DNA from: an uncultured Burkholderiales bacterium
Lineage (GTDB): Bacteria; Pseudomonadota; Gammaproteobacteria; Burkholderiales; Burkholderiaceae_D
Assembly: GCA_937872165.1 (NCBI GenBank)
Contig: CALMOR010000108.1
Coordinates: forward strand, 1 to 10,885
Length of the DNA stretch: 10,885 nt
Direction: 5' to 3'
Position 1 is the stretch's first letter, and the number at the start of each line of letters is the position of its first letter. This document shows, one piece after another, positions 1 to 6,198 of the stretch. The notes under the pieces are model-generated. The model did not search any database. It saw only the letters and a program-made list of their open reading frames with translations, and was not told the origin of the DNA. Made by a program: the position numbers and the translations under genes.

Positions 1-1100
1 CGAAGCGACGCGCGCCGGTCGCGATCCGCTTCCCGGTCGATGCGCGCTACACCTTCGACGCGACCTTCCCCGACGACGTCAGCGTCGCGGTCGATCCCGC
101 GACCACGACCATCACCGATCCCGCGTTCGTGTCGACGTCCCGCCTGTCCTTCGTCGGCAATCGCTCCGTCGCGACGGCGGAGCTGAGGACGACCGTCGAT
201 CGCATCGCCGCCGAAGACCTGCCGAAGCTGCGCGGCGACATCGACCGCTTCGCGCGCACCTTCCCGAGCGTGGTCGTGATCCGCGACGCGAACCTGAAGA
301 AGAGCGGCATCCTCGGCATCGGGCGTCAGGACTTCGCCGCCACGCTCAGGAACCGGCAGCAGGACGTGGTGACGCGGACCACCGGCGCGATCGACTCGGG
401 GCGTCTCGCGGGCGCCGATCTCGCGCGCGCCTACTGTGCACGCGGCGGTGCGCTGCAGAGCCTCGAGCGCGGCGACGCCGCGAAGCGCGATGTCGACAAG
501 GCGGTCGAGGTCGACCCCAACGCACCGACGATGCTCGCCTGTCGCGGCAACGTGCGGCTCGCCTCCGGCGACTTCGTGCACGCGATCGACGACTACTCGG
601 AAGCCATCGTTCTCGGCGCCGAGAGCGGCAACGTGTATTACCGGCGCGGCCAGGCCCGCTTCCATCTCGGTCGCTACGCCGAAGCGGTCGACGACTTCGC
701 GAAGGCCAGCGACATCGACCGGGACGAAGGCCTCGTGCTCCATCACGAACTGTGGCGGGCGCTCGCCCTGCGACGTCTGGGCAGGCCCCTGCCCGACGAC
801 CTGCAGAAGCGCGCGACCGCGGACCCGCGCGGCGCGTGGCCCCGACCGGCGCTCGCGCTGATCGCCGACGCGCTCACGGTCGACGAGGTCGAGGCGCTGG
901 CGGCCCGGACCGCCGGCGACGGCGCGGAACTGAACGGCGTCGAAGCGGACTTCTTCGCGGGTCAGTACTTCCTGCTGCATGGCGATGCGGCGAAGGCGCG
1001 GGCGGCATTCGCGGCGGCACGCGATCGCCACGTCATCATCTACACCGAACATGTCGCATCGGGCATCGAACTCGACAAGCTCGACCGGGCCGCGCGCTGA
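1..1100 (+). CDS. TPR-repeat protein, 3' part (5' end outside window)
   Basis: The reading frame is open from the first complete codon at position 3 to the TGA at 1098-1100, so the gene begins upstream of the window. The GTG at 129 lies inside the gene and has no ribosome binding site. The C-terminal half contains about three clear tetratricopeptide repeats. One is around nt 411-520 (ending AVEVDPN), one around 525-625 (GDFVHAIDDYSEAI) and one around 628-726 (YYRRGQARFHLGRYAEAVDDFAKA). A weaker copy lies near 940-1040 (GQYFLLHGDAAKARAAFAAA). TPRs are helical protein-protein interaction scaffolds. The roughly 110 residues before them are beta-strand-like and contain RFPVDARYTFDATFP. They recall the end of DUF3857/transglutaminase-like proteins, which often carry C-terminal TPRs, but this is a weak inference. 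Localisation and function are unknown because the N-terminus is missing. Confidence 0.85.
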   Translation, partial: KRRAPVAIRFPVDARYTFDATFPDDVSVAVDPATTTITDPAFVSTSRLSFVGNRSVATAELRTTVDRIAAEDLPKLRGDIDRFARTFPSVVVIRDANLKKSGILGIGRQDFAATLRNRQQDVVTRTTGAIDSGRLAGADLARAYCARGGALQSLERGDAAKRDVDKAVEVDPNAPTMLACRGNVRLASGDFVHAIDDYSEAIVLGAESGNVYYRRGQARFHLGRYAEAVDDFAKASDIDRDEGLVLHHELWRALALRRLGRPLPDDLQKRATADPRGAWPRPALALIADALTVDEVEALAARTAGDGAELNGVEADFFAGQYFLLHGDAAKARAAFAAARDRHVIIYTEHVASGIELDKLDRAAR

Positions 1101-1178
1101 TGCGTCGGCATTTGCGTCCCCGCCCGCGTTCATAATCGCCGTTCGTCGCGGTCGAACGCGGAAGCCGGAGAACTCGTC

Positions 1179-3026
1179 ATGGACGTCATCGAACATTCAC
1201 GCGCCGTCGTGCGCCAGCGCATCGAACGCCTGCGAGCCGCGCTCGCGCGCCGCGGCCTCGCGGCCGTGCTCGTGCCGTCGTCCGATCCGCACCTGTCCGA
1301 GTACCTTCCCGAGCGCTGGGCGAGTCGCGTATGGGCGTCGGGCTTCTCGGGATCGGCCGGCACGCTCGTCGTCACGCGCGACTTCGCCGGCGTCTGGGCC
1401 GACAGCCGCTACTGGGTCCAGGCCGACGCGGAACTGGCGGGCACCGGCATCGAATCGATGCGCATCGGCGGCGCGACCAGTCTCGCGCACGTCGACTGGC
1501 TGGCCGGGCATCTGTCGAGCGGCGATGTCGTCGCGGTCGACGGCAGCATCGTCGGCCTCGCGGCCGCACGGCACCTGCGCTCGGCTCTCGCCGAGCGCGG
1601 CATCCGGCTCGAGACCGGCGTCGACCTGTTCGACGACGTCTGGCCGGACCGGCCGTCGCTGCCGACGCCGCCGATCTACGAACATGCGCATCCGTTCGCT
1701 CCGCGCTCGCGTGCCGACAAGCTGTCCGACGTGCGTACCGCGATGAAGGACGCGGGCGCCGACGCGCACTTCGTCTCGACGCTCGACGACATCGCGTGGC
1801 TCTTCAACCTGCGCGGCAGCGACGTCGACTTCAACCCGGTCTTCGTGGCGCACGCGCTGATCGAATCGGACGCGGCGCCCCTCTTCGTCGGCGACGGCAA
1901 GGTGCCGCCCGAAATCCGCGACGCGCTGGCAGGCGACGGCGTGTCGATCGCGTCCTACGACGCGGCGCGATCCAGGCTTTCGGAACTGGCCGACGATCGC
2001 GTGCTGCTGCTCGATCCCCGCCGCATCACGCTGGCGTTCCGCGAAGCGGTGCCCGCCGCCGTGAAGGTCGTCGAGGCGATCAATCCGTCGACCTTCGCGA
2101 AGTCGCGCAAGAGCGCGGACGAGATCGCCCACGTGCGCCGCGCGATGGAACAGGACGGCGCGGCGCTGGCCGAATTCTTCGCATGGTTCGAGGGCGCGCT
2201 CGCCGCGGCGCGCGACGGGGCCGACCCGGTCACCGAATTGACGATCGACGAGCGGATCACCGCGGCCCGCGCGAGACGCGAGGGCTTCGTGTCGTGCAGC
2301 TTCCCGACCATCGCGGGCTTCAACGCCAACGGCGCGATGCCTCACTACCACGCGACCGAGGACTCGCACGCCACCGTCACCGGCGACGGCCTGCTGCTGA
2401 TCGACTCGGGCGGCCAGTACACGTCGGGCACGACCGACATCACGCGCGTGGTCCCGGTGGGCACCGTGTCGCCCGCGCAGAAGCGCGACTTCACGCTGGT
2501 CCTGAAGGGGATGATCGCGCTCGCCACCGTGCGCTTCCCGCGCGGCACGCGCTCGCCGAGCCTCGACGCGATCGCACGCGCGCCGATCTGGGCCGCCGGC
2601 GTCGACTACGGACACGGCACGGGCCACGGGGTCGGCTATTTCCTCAACGTCCACGAAGGACCGCAATCGATCTCGCCGCATGCCCCACCCGACCCGCACA
2701 CCGCGATGGAGCCGGGGATGATCACGTCGGACGAGCCGGGCATCTATCGGCCGGGGCAATGGGGCGTGCGGATCGAGAACCTGGTGCTCGCCGTCCCGGC
2801 TCGTTTCGAGGGCGCGGTGGACGGCAACGGGCCGTTCGGAGAATTCCTCGAGTTCGAGACGCTGACCCTCTGCCCGATCGACACGCGCTGCATCGACGTC
2901 TCGCTGCTGCGCGACGACGAGAGGCGGTGGCTCGACGACTATCACGCCGAAGTGCTGCGACGGCTGTCACCGCTGGTCGAAGGTGCAGCCAAGGCATGGC
3001 TGGAGACGCGCACCCGGCGACTGTGA
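1179..3026 (+). CDS. Xaa-Pro aminopeptidase (M24B, three-domain APP1 type)
   Basis: A 615-aa metallopeptidase predicted to remove an N-terminal residue preceding proline from peptides. It has no signal peptide and should be cytoplasmic. Domains in order: creatinase/prolidase N-terminal domain (about residues 10-140), a second creatinase-like domain (about 165-320), the M24 pita-bread catalytic domain (about 325-540) and an M24 C-terminal extension (about 553-615). Visible dinuclear-metal ligands are D409 and D420 (IDSGGQYTSGTTDITR), H483 (HGTGHGVG), E519 (SDEPGIY) and E533 (VRIENLV). Proton-shuttle histidines H389, H479 and H492 (NVHEGP) are also present. Ligand spacing matches my memory of human cytosolic aminopeptidase P1 within two residues, and length fits that type rather than the roughly 440-aa E. 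coli PepP. The ATG is preceded by GGAG at 1167-1170. The upstream TPR gene ends 78 nt before, so co-transcription is possible. The gene looks intact. Confidence 0.95.
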   Translation: MDVIEHSRAVVRQRIERLRAALARRGLAAVLVPSSDPHLSEYLPERWASRVWASGFSGSAGTLVVTRDFAGVWADSRYWVQADAELAGTGIESMRIGGATSLAHVDWLAGHLSSGDVVAVDGSIVGLAAARHLRSALAERGIRLETGVDLFDDVWPDRPSLPTPPIYEHAHPFAPRSRADKLSDVRTAMKDAGADAHFVSTLDDIAWLFNLRGSDVDFNPVFVAHALIESDAAPLFVGDGKVPPEIRDALAGDGVSIASYDAARSRLSELADDRVLLLDPRRITLAFREAVPAAVKVVEAINPSTFAKSRKSADEIAHVRRAMEQDGAALAEFFAWFEGALAAARDGADPVTELTIDERITAARARREGFVSCSFPTIAGFNANGAMPHYHATEDSHATVTGDGLLLIDSGGQYTSGTTDITRVVPVGTVSPAQKRDFTLVLKGMIALATVRFPRGTRSPSLDAIARAPIWAAGVDYGHGTGHGVGYFLNVHEGPQSISPHAPPDPHTAMEPGMITSDEPGIYRPGQWGVRIENLVLAVPARFEGAVDGNGPFGEFLEFETLTLCPIDTRCIDVSLLRDDERRWLDDYHAEVLRRLSPLVEGAAKAWLETRTRRL

Positions 3027-3059
3027 TCGGACCAATGTCGGCGCCGCACCGAATCGCCC

Positions 3060-3104
3060 GGCGTTTCCTGCGGCGGGCCGCCTAGGACGCCCCCGTAAAT
3101 TTTT
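3060..3104 (+). terminator. Possible terminator after the aminopeptidase gene
   Basis: An interrupted hairpin starts 33 nt after the aminopeptidase stop. GGCG(T) at 3060-3064 pairs with (A)CGCC at 3087-3091, CCT with AGG, and inner GCGG (3070-3073) with CCGC (3078-3081) around a CGGG loop. Five T residues follow at 3100-3104, eight bases after the stem, which is further than in a classical Rho-independent terminator. The AT-rich GTAAATTTTT is conspicuous in this DNA and might instead be part of a promoter for the next gene. The rest of 3027-3223 holds only a GGGCCG/CGGCCC inverted repeat (3121-3126 and 3142-3147) and the ribosome binding site at 3211. Confidence 0.4.
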
Positions 3105-3210
3105 CGACCCGCGTCGATCGGGGCCGAAAGCAGGAACCAAGCGGCCCGCTTCGACTCGATCGACACGTGCGAGCGGGTCCGGACTCGGACCGCCGTCGCG
3201 TTCATCACTC

Positions 3211-3217
3211 AGGAGAG
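3211..3217 (+). promoter_or_regulatory. Ribosome binding site fixing a GTG start
   Basis: AGGAGAG lies seven bases before the GTG at 3224. It is the strongest Shine-Dalgarno match in the neighbourhood. It decides for GTG-3224 over the upstream in-frame ATG at 3167, because the 3224 start also places the signal peptide exactly at the N-terminus. Confidence 0.8.
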
Positions 3218-3223
3218 AAACCC

Positions 3224-3535
3224 GTGAACAGATTCCAGCAGATCGTCTCAGCCGTCGCCCTGGCCCTTCCGCTGTCCGTCTTCGCGCAGGCCGTCAAGGG
3301 CCCGGACCAGCCGCGCAGCGACCTCGAGAAGCAGCAGACCACGCAGAACGGTCAGGCCACGAAGTACGGCGCGCCGGCGAGCGATGCGACCGGACCGGCC
3401 GGCGACCCGAAGGCGACGCCCGCCGGCACGACGTCGAAGAAGGACAAGAAGGCGGGCAAGACCGACGGCGCCGCAGCAGGCTCCTCGGCGCCGAAGGCCG
3501 ACGGCACGCCGACGTCGACCGACACGACGAAGTAG
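3224..3535 (+). CDS. Small exported Lys/Thr/Ala-rich protein, unknown function
   Basis: A 103-aa product starting at GTG with a good Shine-Dalgarno. Residues 1-23 form a classical Sec signal peptide: short charged start MNRFQQ, hydrophobic core VSAVALALPLSVF, and an AQA cleavage site, giving a mature protein of about 80 residues. The mature part lacks cysteine and has almost no large hydrophobic residues. It is dominated by Lys, Thr, Ala, Gly, Asp, Ser and Pro (for example TTSKKDKKAGKTDGAAAGSS), so it is predicted to be intrinsically disordered in the periplasm or outside the cell. I recognise no family. The gene is preceded by a 197-nt intergenic region and followed by strong hairpins, so it is probably monocistronic. 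A stress-related or envelope-associated role would be speculation. Confidence 0.8.
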   Translation: MNRFQQIVSAVALALPLSVFAQAVKGPDQPRSDLEKQQTTQNGQATKYGAPASDATGPAGDPKATPAGTTSKKDKKAGKTDGAAAGSSAPKADGTPTSTDTTK

Positions 3536-3545
3536 TCGATCGCGA

Positions 3546-3561
3546 GACCCCGCGAGGGGTC
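3546..3561 (+). other. GNRA-capped hairpin after the small exported gene
   Basis: GACCCC (3546-3551) and GGGGTC (3556-3561) form a perfect 6-bp stem around the GNRA-class tetraloop GCGA, ten bases after the stop codon. There is no T-run directly after it. It may protect the mRNA 3' end or act together with the terminator hairpin seven bases downstream. Confidence 0.6.
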
Positions 3562-3568
3562 GACGTAA

Positions 3569-3601
3569 AACGAAGGAGCGGCCGCGGCCGCTCCTTTCGT
3601 T
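3569..3601. terminator. Bidirectional terminator between the small exported gene and ettA
   Basis: GGAGCGGCCG (3575-3584) is followed immediately by its exact reverse complement CGGCCGCTCC (3585-3594), a 20-bp perfect palindrome. Flanking AACGAA (3569-3574) pairs with TTCGTT (3596-3601), leaving one bulged T. The A-rich left flank and T-rich right flank suit termination in both directions. It lies 34 nt after the plus-strand gene and 13 nt past the ettA stop, so it can serve both converging transcripts. The U-tracts are short and broken, so efficiency is uncertain. Confidence 0.75.
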
Positions 3602-3613
3602 CGTGCGGCGCGA

Positions 3614-5278
3614 CTACGCGGACAGGGCCTTGTAGCGGATGCGCTTCGGCTTCGCGCCCTCTTCGCCGAGCCGCTTCCTCTTGTCGGCCTCGTACTCCTG
3701 GTAGTTGCCGTCGAAGAACGTCCACTTCGAGTCGCCCTCGGCCGCGAGGATGTGGGTCGCGATGCGGTCCAGGAACCAGCGGTCGTGGCTGATCACCATC
3801 ACCGAGCCCGCGAACTCGAGCAGCGCGTCCTCGAGCGCCCGAAGCGTCTCGACATCGAGGTCGTTGGAAGGCTCGTCGAGCAGCAGCACGTTGCCGCCCG
3901 CGAGCAGCGTCTTGGCGAGGTGCAGTCGCCCACGCTCGCCGCCCGAGAGGTTGCCGACGATCTTCTGCTGGTCGCCGCCCTTGAAGTTGAAGCGGCCGAG
4001 GTAGGCGCGCGACGGCATCTCGAAGCGCCCGACGGTGAGCAGGTCGGCCCCGCCGGTGACGTCCTCGAACACGGTCTTCCGGTCGTCCAGGTCCTCGCGG
4101 GTCTGCCCGACCAGCGACACCTTCGCGGTCGCACCGATCGCGACCTCGCCGCCGTCGGGCTTCTCGTGGCCGGAGATCATGCGGAACAAGGTCGACTTGC
4201 CGGCGCCGTTCGGCCCGATGATGCCGACGATCGCGCCGGCCGGGACCTTGAACGTCAGACCGTCCATCAGCATGCGATCGCCGTACGACTTCCTCACGTC
4301 GCTGAACTCGATGACCTCGTTGCCGAGACGCTCGGCGACCGGAATGAAGATCTCGTTGGTCTCGTTCCGCTTCTGGTATTCCTGTGAGTTCAGTTCCTCG
4401 AAGCGCGCGATGCGCGCCTTCGACTTGGCCTGTCGCGCCTTCGGGCTCTGACGCACCCATTCGAGCTCCGTCTTCAAGGCCTTCTGCCGCGCGGATTCGC
4501 TCGACTCCTCGACCTTCAGGCGCTCCTGCTTCTGGTCGAGCCACGAACTGTAGTTGCCCTTCCACGGGATGCCGTGACCGCGATCGAGTTCCAGGATCCA
4601 CTCGGCCGCGTTGTCGAGGAAGTAGCGGTCGTGAGTGACACCGACGACGGTGCCCGGATAGCGCAGCAGGAACTGCTCGAGCCATTCGACCGATTCCGCG
4701 TCCAGATGGTTGGTCGGCTCGTCGAGCAGCAGCATGTCGGGTTTCGACAGGAGAAGCTTGCAGAGGGCGACACGCCTCTTCTCGCCTCCCGACAGCGGAC
4801 CGATCTTCGCGTCCCAGGGCGGCAGCCGCAGCGCGTCCGCGGCGATCTCGAGCTGGTGTTCGGCGTCGGTACCGGCGGTCGAGATGATCGCCTCGTAGCG
4901 CGCCTGATCCTCCGCGAGCTGGTCGAAGTCCGCGTCGGGTTCGGCATAGGCCGCATACACGGCCTCGAGCTTCGCCTTGGCCTCGAAGACTTCGCCGAGG
5001 CCGGACTCGACCTCTTCGCGGACCGTCTTCGCGGGATCGAGCTGCGGCTCCTGCGGCAGGTAACCGATCTTCAGGTTCGGCATCGGCGTGGCCTCGCCTT
5101 CGATGTCGGTGTCGATGCCGGCCATGATCTTCAGCAGGCTCGACTTGCCCGAGCCGTTGGTGCCGAGGACGCCGATCTTCGCGCCGGGGAAGAAGGACAG
5201 CGAGATGTTCTTGAGGATCTGGCGCTTCGGCGGAACCATCTTGCCGACGCGATTCATCGTGTAGACGTACTGGGCCAT
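3614..5278 (-). CDS. ettA: Energy-dependent translational throttle protein EttA (ABC-F ATPase)
   Basis: A 554-aa protein with two ABC ATPase domains and no membrane segments. In E. coli, EttA binds the ribosomal E site and restrains entry into the elongation cycle according to the ATP/ADP ratio. Visible motifs: Walker A GTNGSGKSS (39-47) and GPNGAGKST (355-363); signatures LSGGEKRR (162-169) and LSGGERGR (444-451); Walker B LLLDEPTNHLD (catalytic E187) and LLLDEPSNDLD (E469); switch histidines in THDRYF and SHDRWF. The Arm insertion (about 95-140) and the charged P-site-tRNA-interaction linker (about 242-322, with RQSPKARQAKSKARI) are both present, and the length nearly equals the 555-aa E. 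coli protein. The start is ATG at 5278 (MAQYVYTMNRVGK), typical of the family. No Shine-Dalgarno is evident before it. It is divergent from arsR, with 121 bp between the two starts. Confidence 0.97.
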   Translation of the reverse strand: MAQYVYTMNRVGKMVPPKRQILKNISLSFFPGAKIGVLGTNGSGKSSLLKIMAGIDTDIEGEATPMPNLKIGYLPQEPQLDPAKTVREEVESGLGEVFEAKAKLEAVYAAYAEPDADFDQLAEDQARYEAIISTAGTDAEHQLEIAADALRLPPWDAKIGPLSGGEKRRVALCKLLLSKPDMLLLDEPTNHLDAESVEWLEQFLLRYPGTVVGVTHDRYFLDNAAEWILELDRGHGIPWKGNYSSWLDQKQERLKVEESSESARQKALKTELEWVRQSPKARQAKSKARIARFEELNSQEYQKRNETNEIFIPVAERLGNEVIEFSDVRKSYGDRMLMDGLTFKVPAGAIVGIIGPNGAGKSTLFRMISGHEKPDGGEVAIGATAKVSLVGQTREDLDDRKTVFEDVTGGADLLTVGRFEMPSRAYLGRFNFKGGDQQKIVGNLSGGERGRLHLAKTLLAGGNVLLLDEPSNDLDVETLRALEDALLEFAGSVMVISHDRWFLDRIATHILAAEGDSKWTFFDGNYQEYEADKRKRLGEEGAKPKRIRYKALSA

Positions 5279-5350
5279 GAGCGGGACGCGATACCGGTGT
5301 GACGGGGAGGCGCGAGCTTACCCGATGCCGGTTCCGCAAGCGCACGACAT

Positions 5351-5366
5351 TCAACCGGCTGGTTGA
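5351..5366. promoter_or_regulatory. Operator copy 1 (perfect 6-4-6 inverted repeat)
   Basis: TCAACC-GGCT-GGTTGA is a perfect inverted repeat with 6-bp arms and a 4-bp spacer. The right arm runs into the TTGACA -35 box of arsR. The same arms recur 41 bp downstream over the arsR start codon, which points to a binding site for the ArsR-type regulator encoded there. Binding by that protein is inferred from position and symmetry. Confidence 0.7.
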
Positions 5367-5391
5367 CATTATTCCCGGCCGCGATTATCGT
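5363..5391 (+). promoter_or_regulatory. arsR promoter (sigma-70 type)
   Basis: A perfect -35 hexamer TTGACA (5363-5368), a 17-bp spacer, and TATCGT (5386-5391), four of six matches to the -10 consensus. Transcription would start at about 5397-5400, at or just before the ATG of arsR. This implies a leaderless or nearly leaderless mRNA, consistent with the absence of any Shine-Dalgarno. Both ends of the promoter are covered by operator copies. Confidence 0.7.
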
Positions 5392-5407
5392 TAAACCGAA
5401 TGGTTGA
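5392..5407. promoter_or_regulatory. Operator copy 2, overlapping the arsR start codon
   Basis: TAAACC-GAAT-GGTTGA has the same 6-4-6 layout as copy 1, with one mismatched pair in the outer arm. The ATG of arsR uses A5400 and T5401 of the spacer and the first G of the right arm. Centre-to-centre distance to copy 1 is 41 bp, close to four helical turns, so dimers on both sites would lie on nearly the same DNA face. Confidence 0.65.
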
Positions 5408-5816
5408 GCATCTATCCCGGCGCCTCGACACCGTCTTCGGCGCCCTCGCCGATCCGACGCGGCGCGCGATGCTGCGCGCGCTGGCCGACGGCCCGTCCAC
5501 CGTCGGCGAACTCGCCTCGCCGTACACCATCTCGCTCGCTGCCGCGTCGAAGCATGTCAAGGTGCTGGAGCGCGCGGGACTCGTGAAACGGACGGTGCAG
5601 GGACGGGTGCACCGTTGCGAGCTCGACGTGCGACCGATGCACGCGGGTCTCGAATGGATGCGTTTCTACGAAGCGTGGTGGAACCGGAGGCTCGGCGTCG
5701 TCGAAGGTTCGCAGAAGCGGGACACCGCCCCGACCCGCTCGCGAGCCACGAAGCGAGCCGCGACGGCGGTCGCTCCCGTGAAGAAGACCGGTGAGAGAAG
5801 AAGGCGGTCCCCGTGA
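5400..5816 (+). CDS. ArsR-family winged-helix repressor with basic tail
   Basis: A 138-aa protein. Residues 1-100 match the ArsR subgroup usually encoded beside SRPBCC/AHSA1 genes: VFGALADPTRRAMLRAL (12-28), helix-turn-helix STVGELASPYTISLAAASKHVKVLERAGLV (33-62), wing VKRTVQGRVHRCEL, and the end FYEAWWNRRL (89-98). No metal-binding CxC motif is present, so it is not an arsenic/metal sensor of the classical type. The ATG at 5400 is chosen because MVEHL is a common family start and the promoter places the mRNA 5' end there. Residues 102-138 are an atypical Lys/Arg/Ala/Thr-rich tail ending GERRRRSP, which may add unspecific DNA affinity. The usual downstream SRPBCC gene is missing. The gene ends in GTGA, but the frame opened by that GTG does not look coding. 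Autorepression is likely from the two operator copies. Confidence 0.88.
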   Translation: MVEHLSRRLDTVFGALADPTRRAMLRALADGPSTVGELASPYTISLAAASKHVKVLERAGLVKRTVQGRVHRCELDVRPMHAGLEWMRFYEAWWNRRLGVVEGSQKRDTAPTRSRATKRAATAVAPVKKTGERRRRSP

Positions 5817-5929
5817 CGCTCCCGACCTCGTCGCGCCGGCTCCCGCGTTCGCCCGGGGGCAACACGGCTGGAGGGCGATCGCGGCGACCTCTTCGGGCTC
5901 GACCCGCACGAATCGAAGAAAGATCGCGG

Positions 5930-5957
5930 GCCCCGGCCCCGACCGGGGATCCGGGGC
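5930..5957. other. Strong GC hairpin between arsR and the aroG promoter
   Basis: GCCCCGG (5930-5936) pairs perfectly with CCGGGGC (5951-5957), and nested CCCC (5937-5940) pairs with GGGG (5945-5948) around a GACC loop, leaving only AT unpaired. It starts 114 nt after the arsR stop and ends four bases before the aroG -35 box. There is no T-run, so it is not a canonical Rho-independent terminator. It may stop or stabilise the arsR transcript. The rest of 5817-5929 shows no recognisable gene or motif. Confidence 0.5.
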
Positions 5958-5961
5958 TGCC

Positions 5962-5991
5962 TTGCCAAAGCGACGGCAGCGCGGCTACACT
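5962..5991 (+). promoter_or_regulatory. aroG leader promoter (sigma-70 type)
   Basis: TTGCCA (5962-5967, five of six matches to consensus), an 18-bp spacer, and TACACT (5986-5991, four of six). The predicted transcription start near 5998 gives about 35 nt before the leader peptide and about 225 nt before the aroG ATG. This is the only convincing promoter in the 406-nt gap between arsR and aroG. Confidence 0.65.
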
Positions 5992-6032
5992 CCGCCGCCT
6001 GTCAGCCGCACGGGCGCCGACCCCGACTTCTC

Positions 6033-6098
6033 ATGCACGCACCGATCCATTTTTTCGCGTTCTACTTTCCGCGCCGCACGGCGGGGACGAGACGGTAG
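6033..6098 (+). CDS. Phe/Tyr-rich attenuator leader peptide of aroG
   Basis: A 21-codon ORF, ATG to TAG, beginning MHAPIHFFAFYFPRR and ending TAGTRR. Five of the six codons at positions 7-12 encode Phe or Tyr (F7 F8 A9 F10 Y11 F12). This closely resembles the E. coli pheL leader, which reads FFFAFFF. It sits between a promoter and a Rho-independent terminator, directly before the gene for the first enzyme of aromatic amino acid synthesis. That is the classical arrangement for ribosome-mediated attenuation, where stalling at Phe/Tyr codons signals shortage. No clear Shine-Dalgarno precedes the ATG, which is the main weakness. The product itself probably has no function beyond its translation. 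Confidence 0.85.
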   Translation: MHAPIHFFAFYFPRRTAGTRR

Positions 6099-6130
6099 CG
6101 CGCGCCAGCTGCACCGAATCCGAAACCGCC
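6069..6130 (+). promoter_or_regulatory. Candidate alternative RNA pairings of the aroG attenuator
   Basis: Hand-folded proposal. GGCGG (6080-6084) can pair with CCGCC (6126-6130), and GGA (6085-6087) with TCC (6119-6121), across a GAAA bulge. This would sequester the 5' arm of the terminator and act as antiterminator. The same GGCGG strand can instead pair with CCGC (6069-6072) just after the Phe/Tyr codons. A ribosome stalled at codons 7-12 (6051-6068) would mask CCGC and free GGCGG for antitermination. A ribosome at the stop codon would cover GGCGG and let the terminator form. Sequence complementarity is visible, but energies were not calculated. Confidence 0.4.
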
Positions 6131-6152
6131 AGACCGCTGGCGGTTTTTTTTT
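6123..6152 (+). terminator. Rho-independent attenuator terminator before aroG
   Basis: AAACCGCCAG (6123-6132) and CTGGCGGTTT (6137-6146) form a perfect 10-bp stem with an ACCG loop. Nine consecutive T residues run from 6144 to 6152. It is a textbook intrinsic terminator on the plus strand. It stands 24 nt after the leader-peptide stop and 70 nt before the aroG start, too far from arsR (over 300 nt, with a promoter in between) to be that gene's ordinary terminator. Confidence 0.93.
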
Positions 6153-6198
6153 GCATCGACCATTCGTCCGAAGCGGCTCAAGCCTTTCGTGCGGACGT

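Noticed and set aside
129..131. GTG as the start of the TPR protein
   Set aside because: The frame is open and protein-like upstream to the window edge, and no Shine-Dalgarno precedes the GTG.
1111..1136. Promoter for the aminopeptidase (CATAAT at 1131-1136 with TTTGCG/TTGCGT upstream)
   Set aside because: The -10-like box is fair, but spacing to the only -35-like hexamer is 13-14 bp, too short to accept.
1197..2945. 582-aa minus-strand and 584-aa plus-strand frames over the aminopeptidase
   Set aside because: Arg-rich shadows. The M24 frame carries every catalytic residue.
5310..5345. ettA promoter on the minus strand (TTGCGG and TAAGCT)
   Set aside because: The hexamers are only 13 bp apart and weak. 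No alternative pair was convincing.
3294..5369. 691-aa minus-strand open frame overlapping ettA
   Set aside because: It is a different frame of the same strand as ettA with an Arg/Ala/Gly-rich translation and no motifs. ettA explains the region fully.
5400..5816. Metal- or arsenic-sensing function for the ArsR protein
   Set aside because: No cysteine pair or other known metal-site motif. It resembles the non-metal SRPBCC-linked subgroup.
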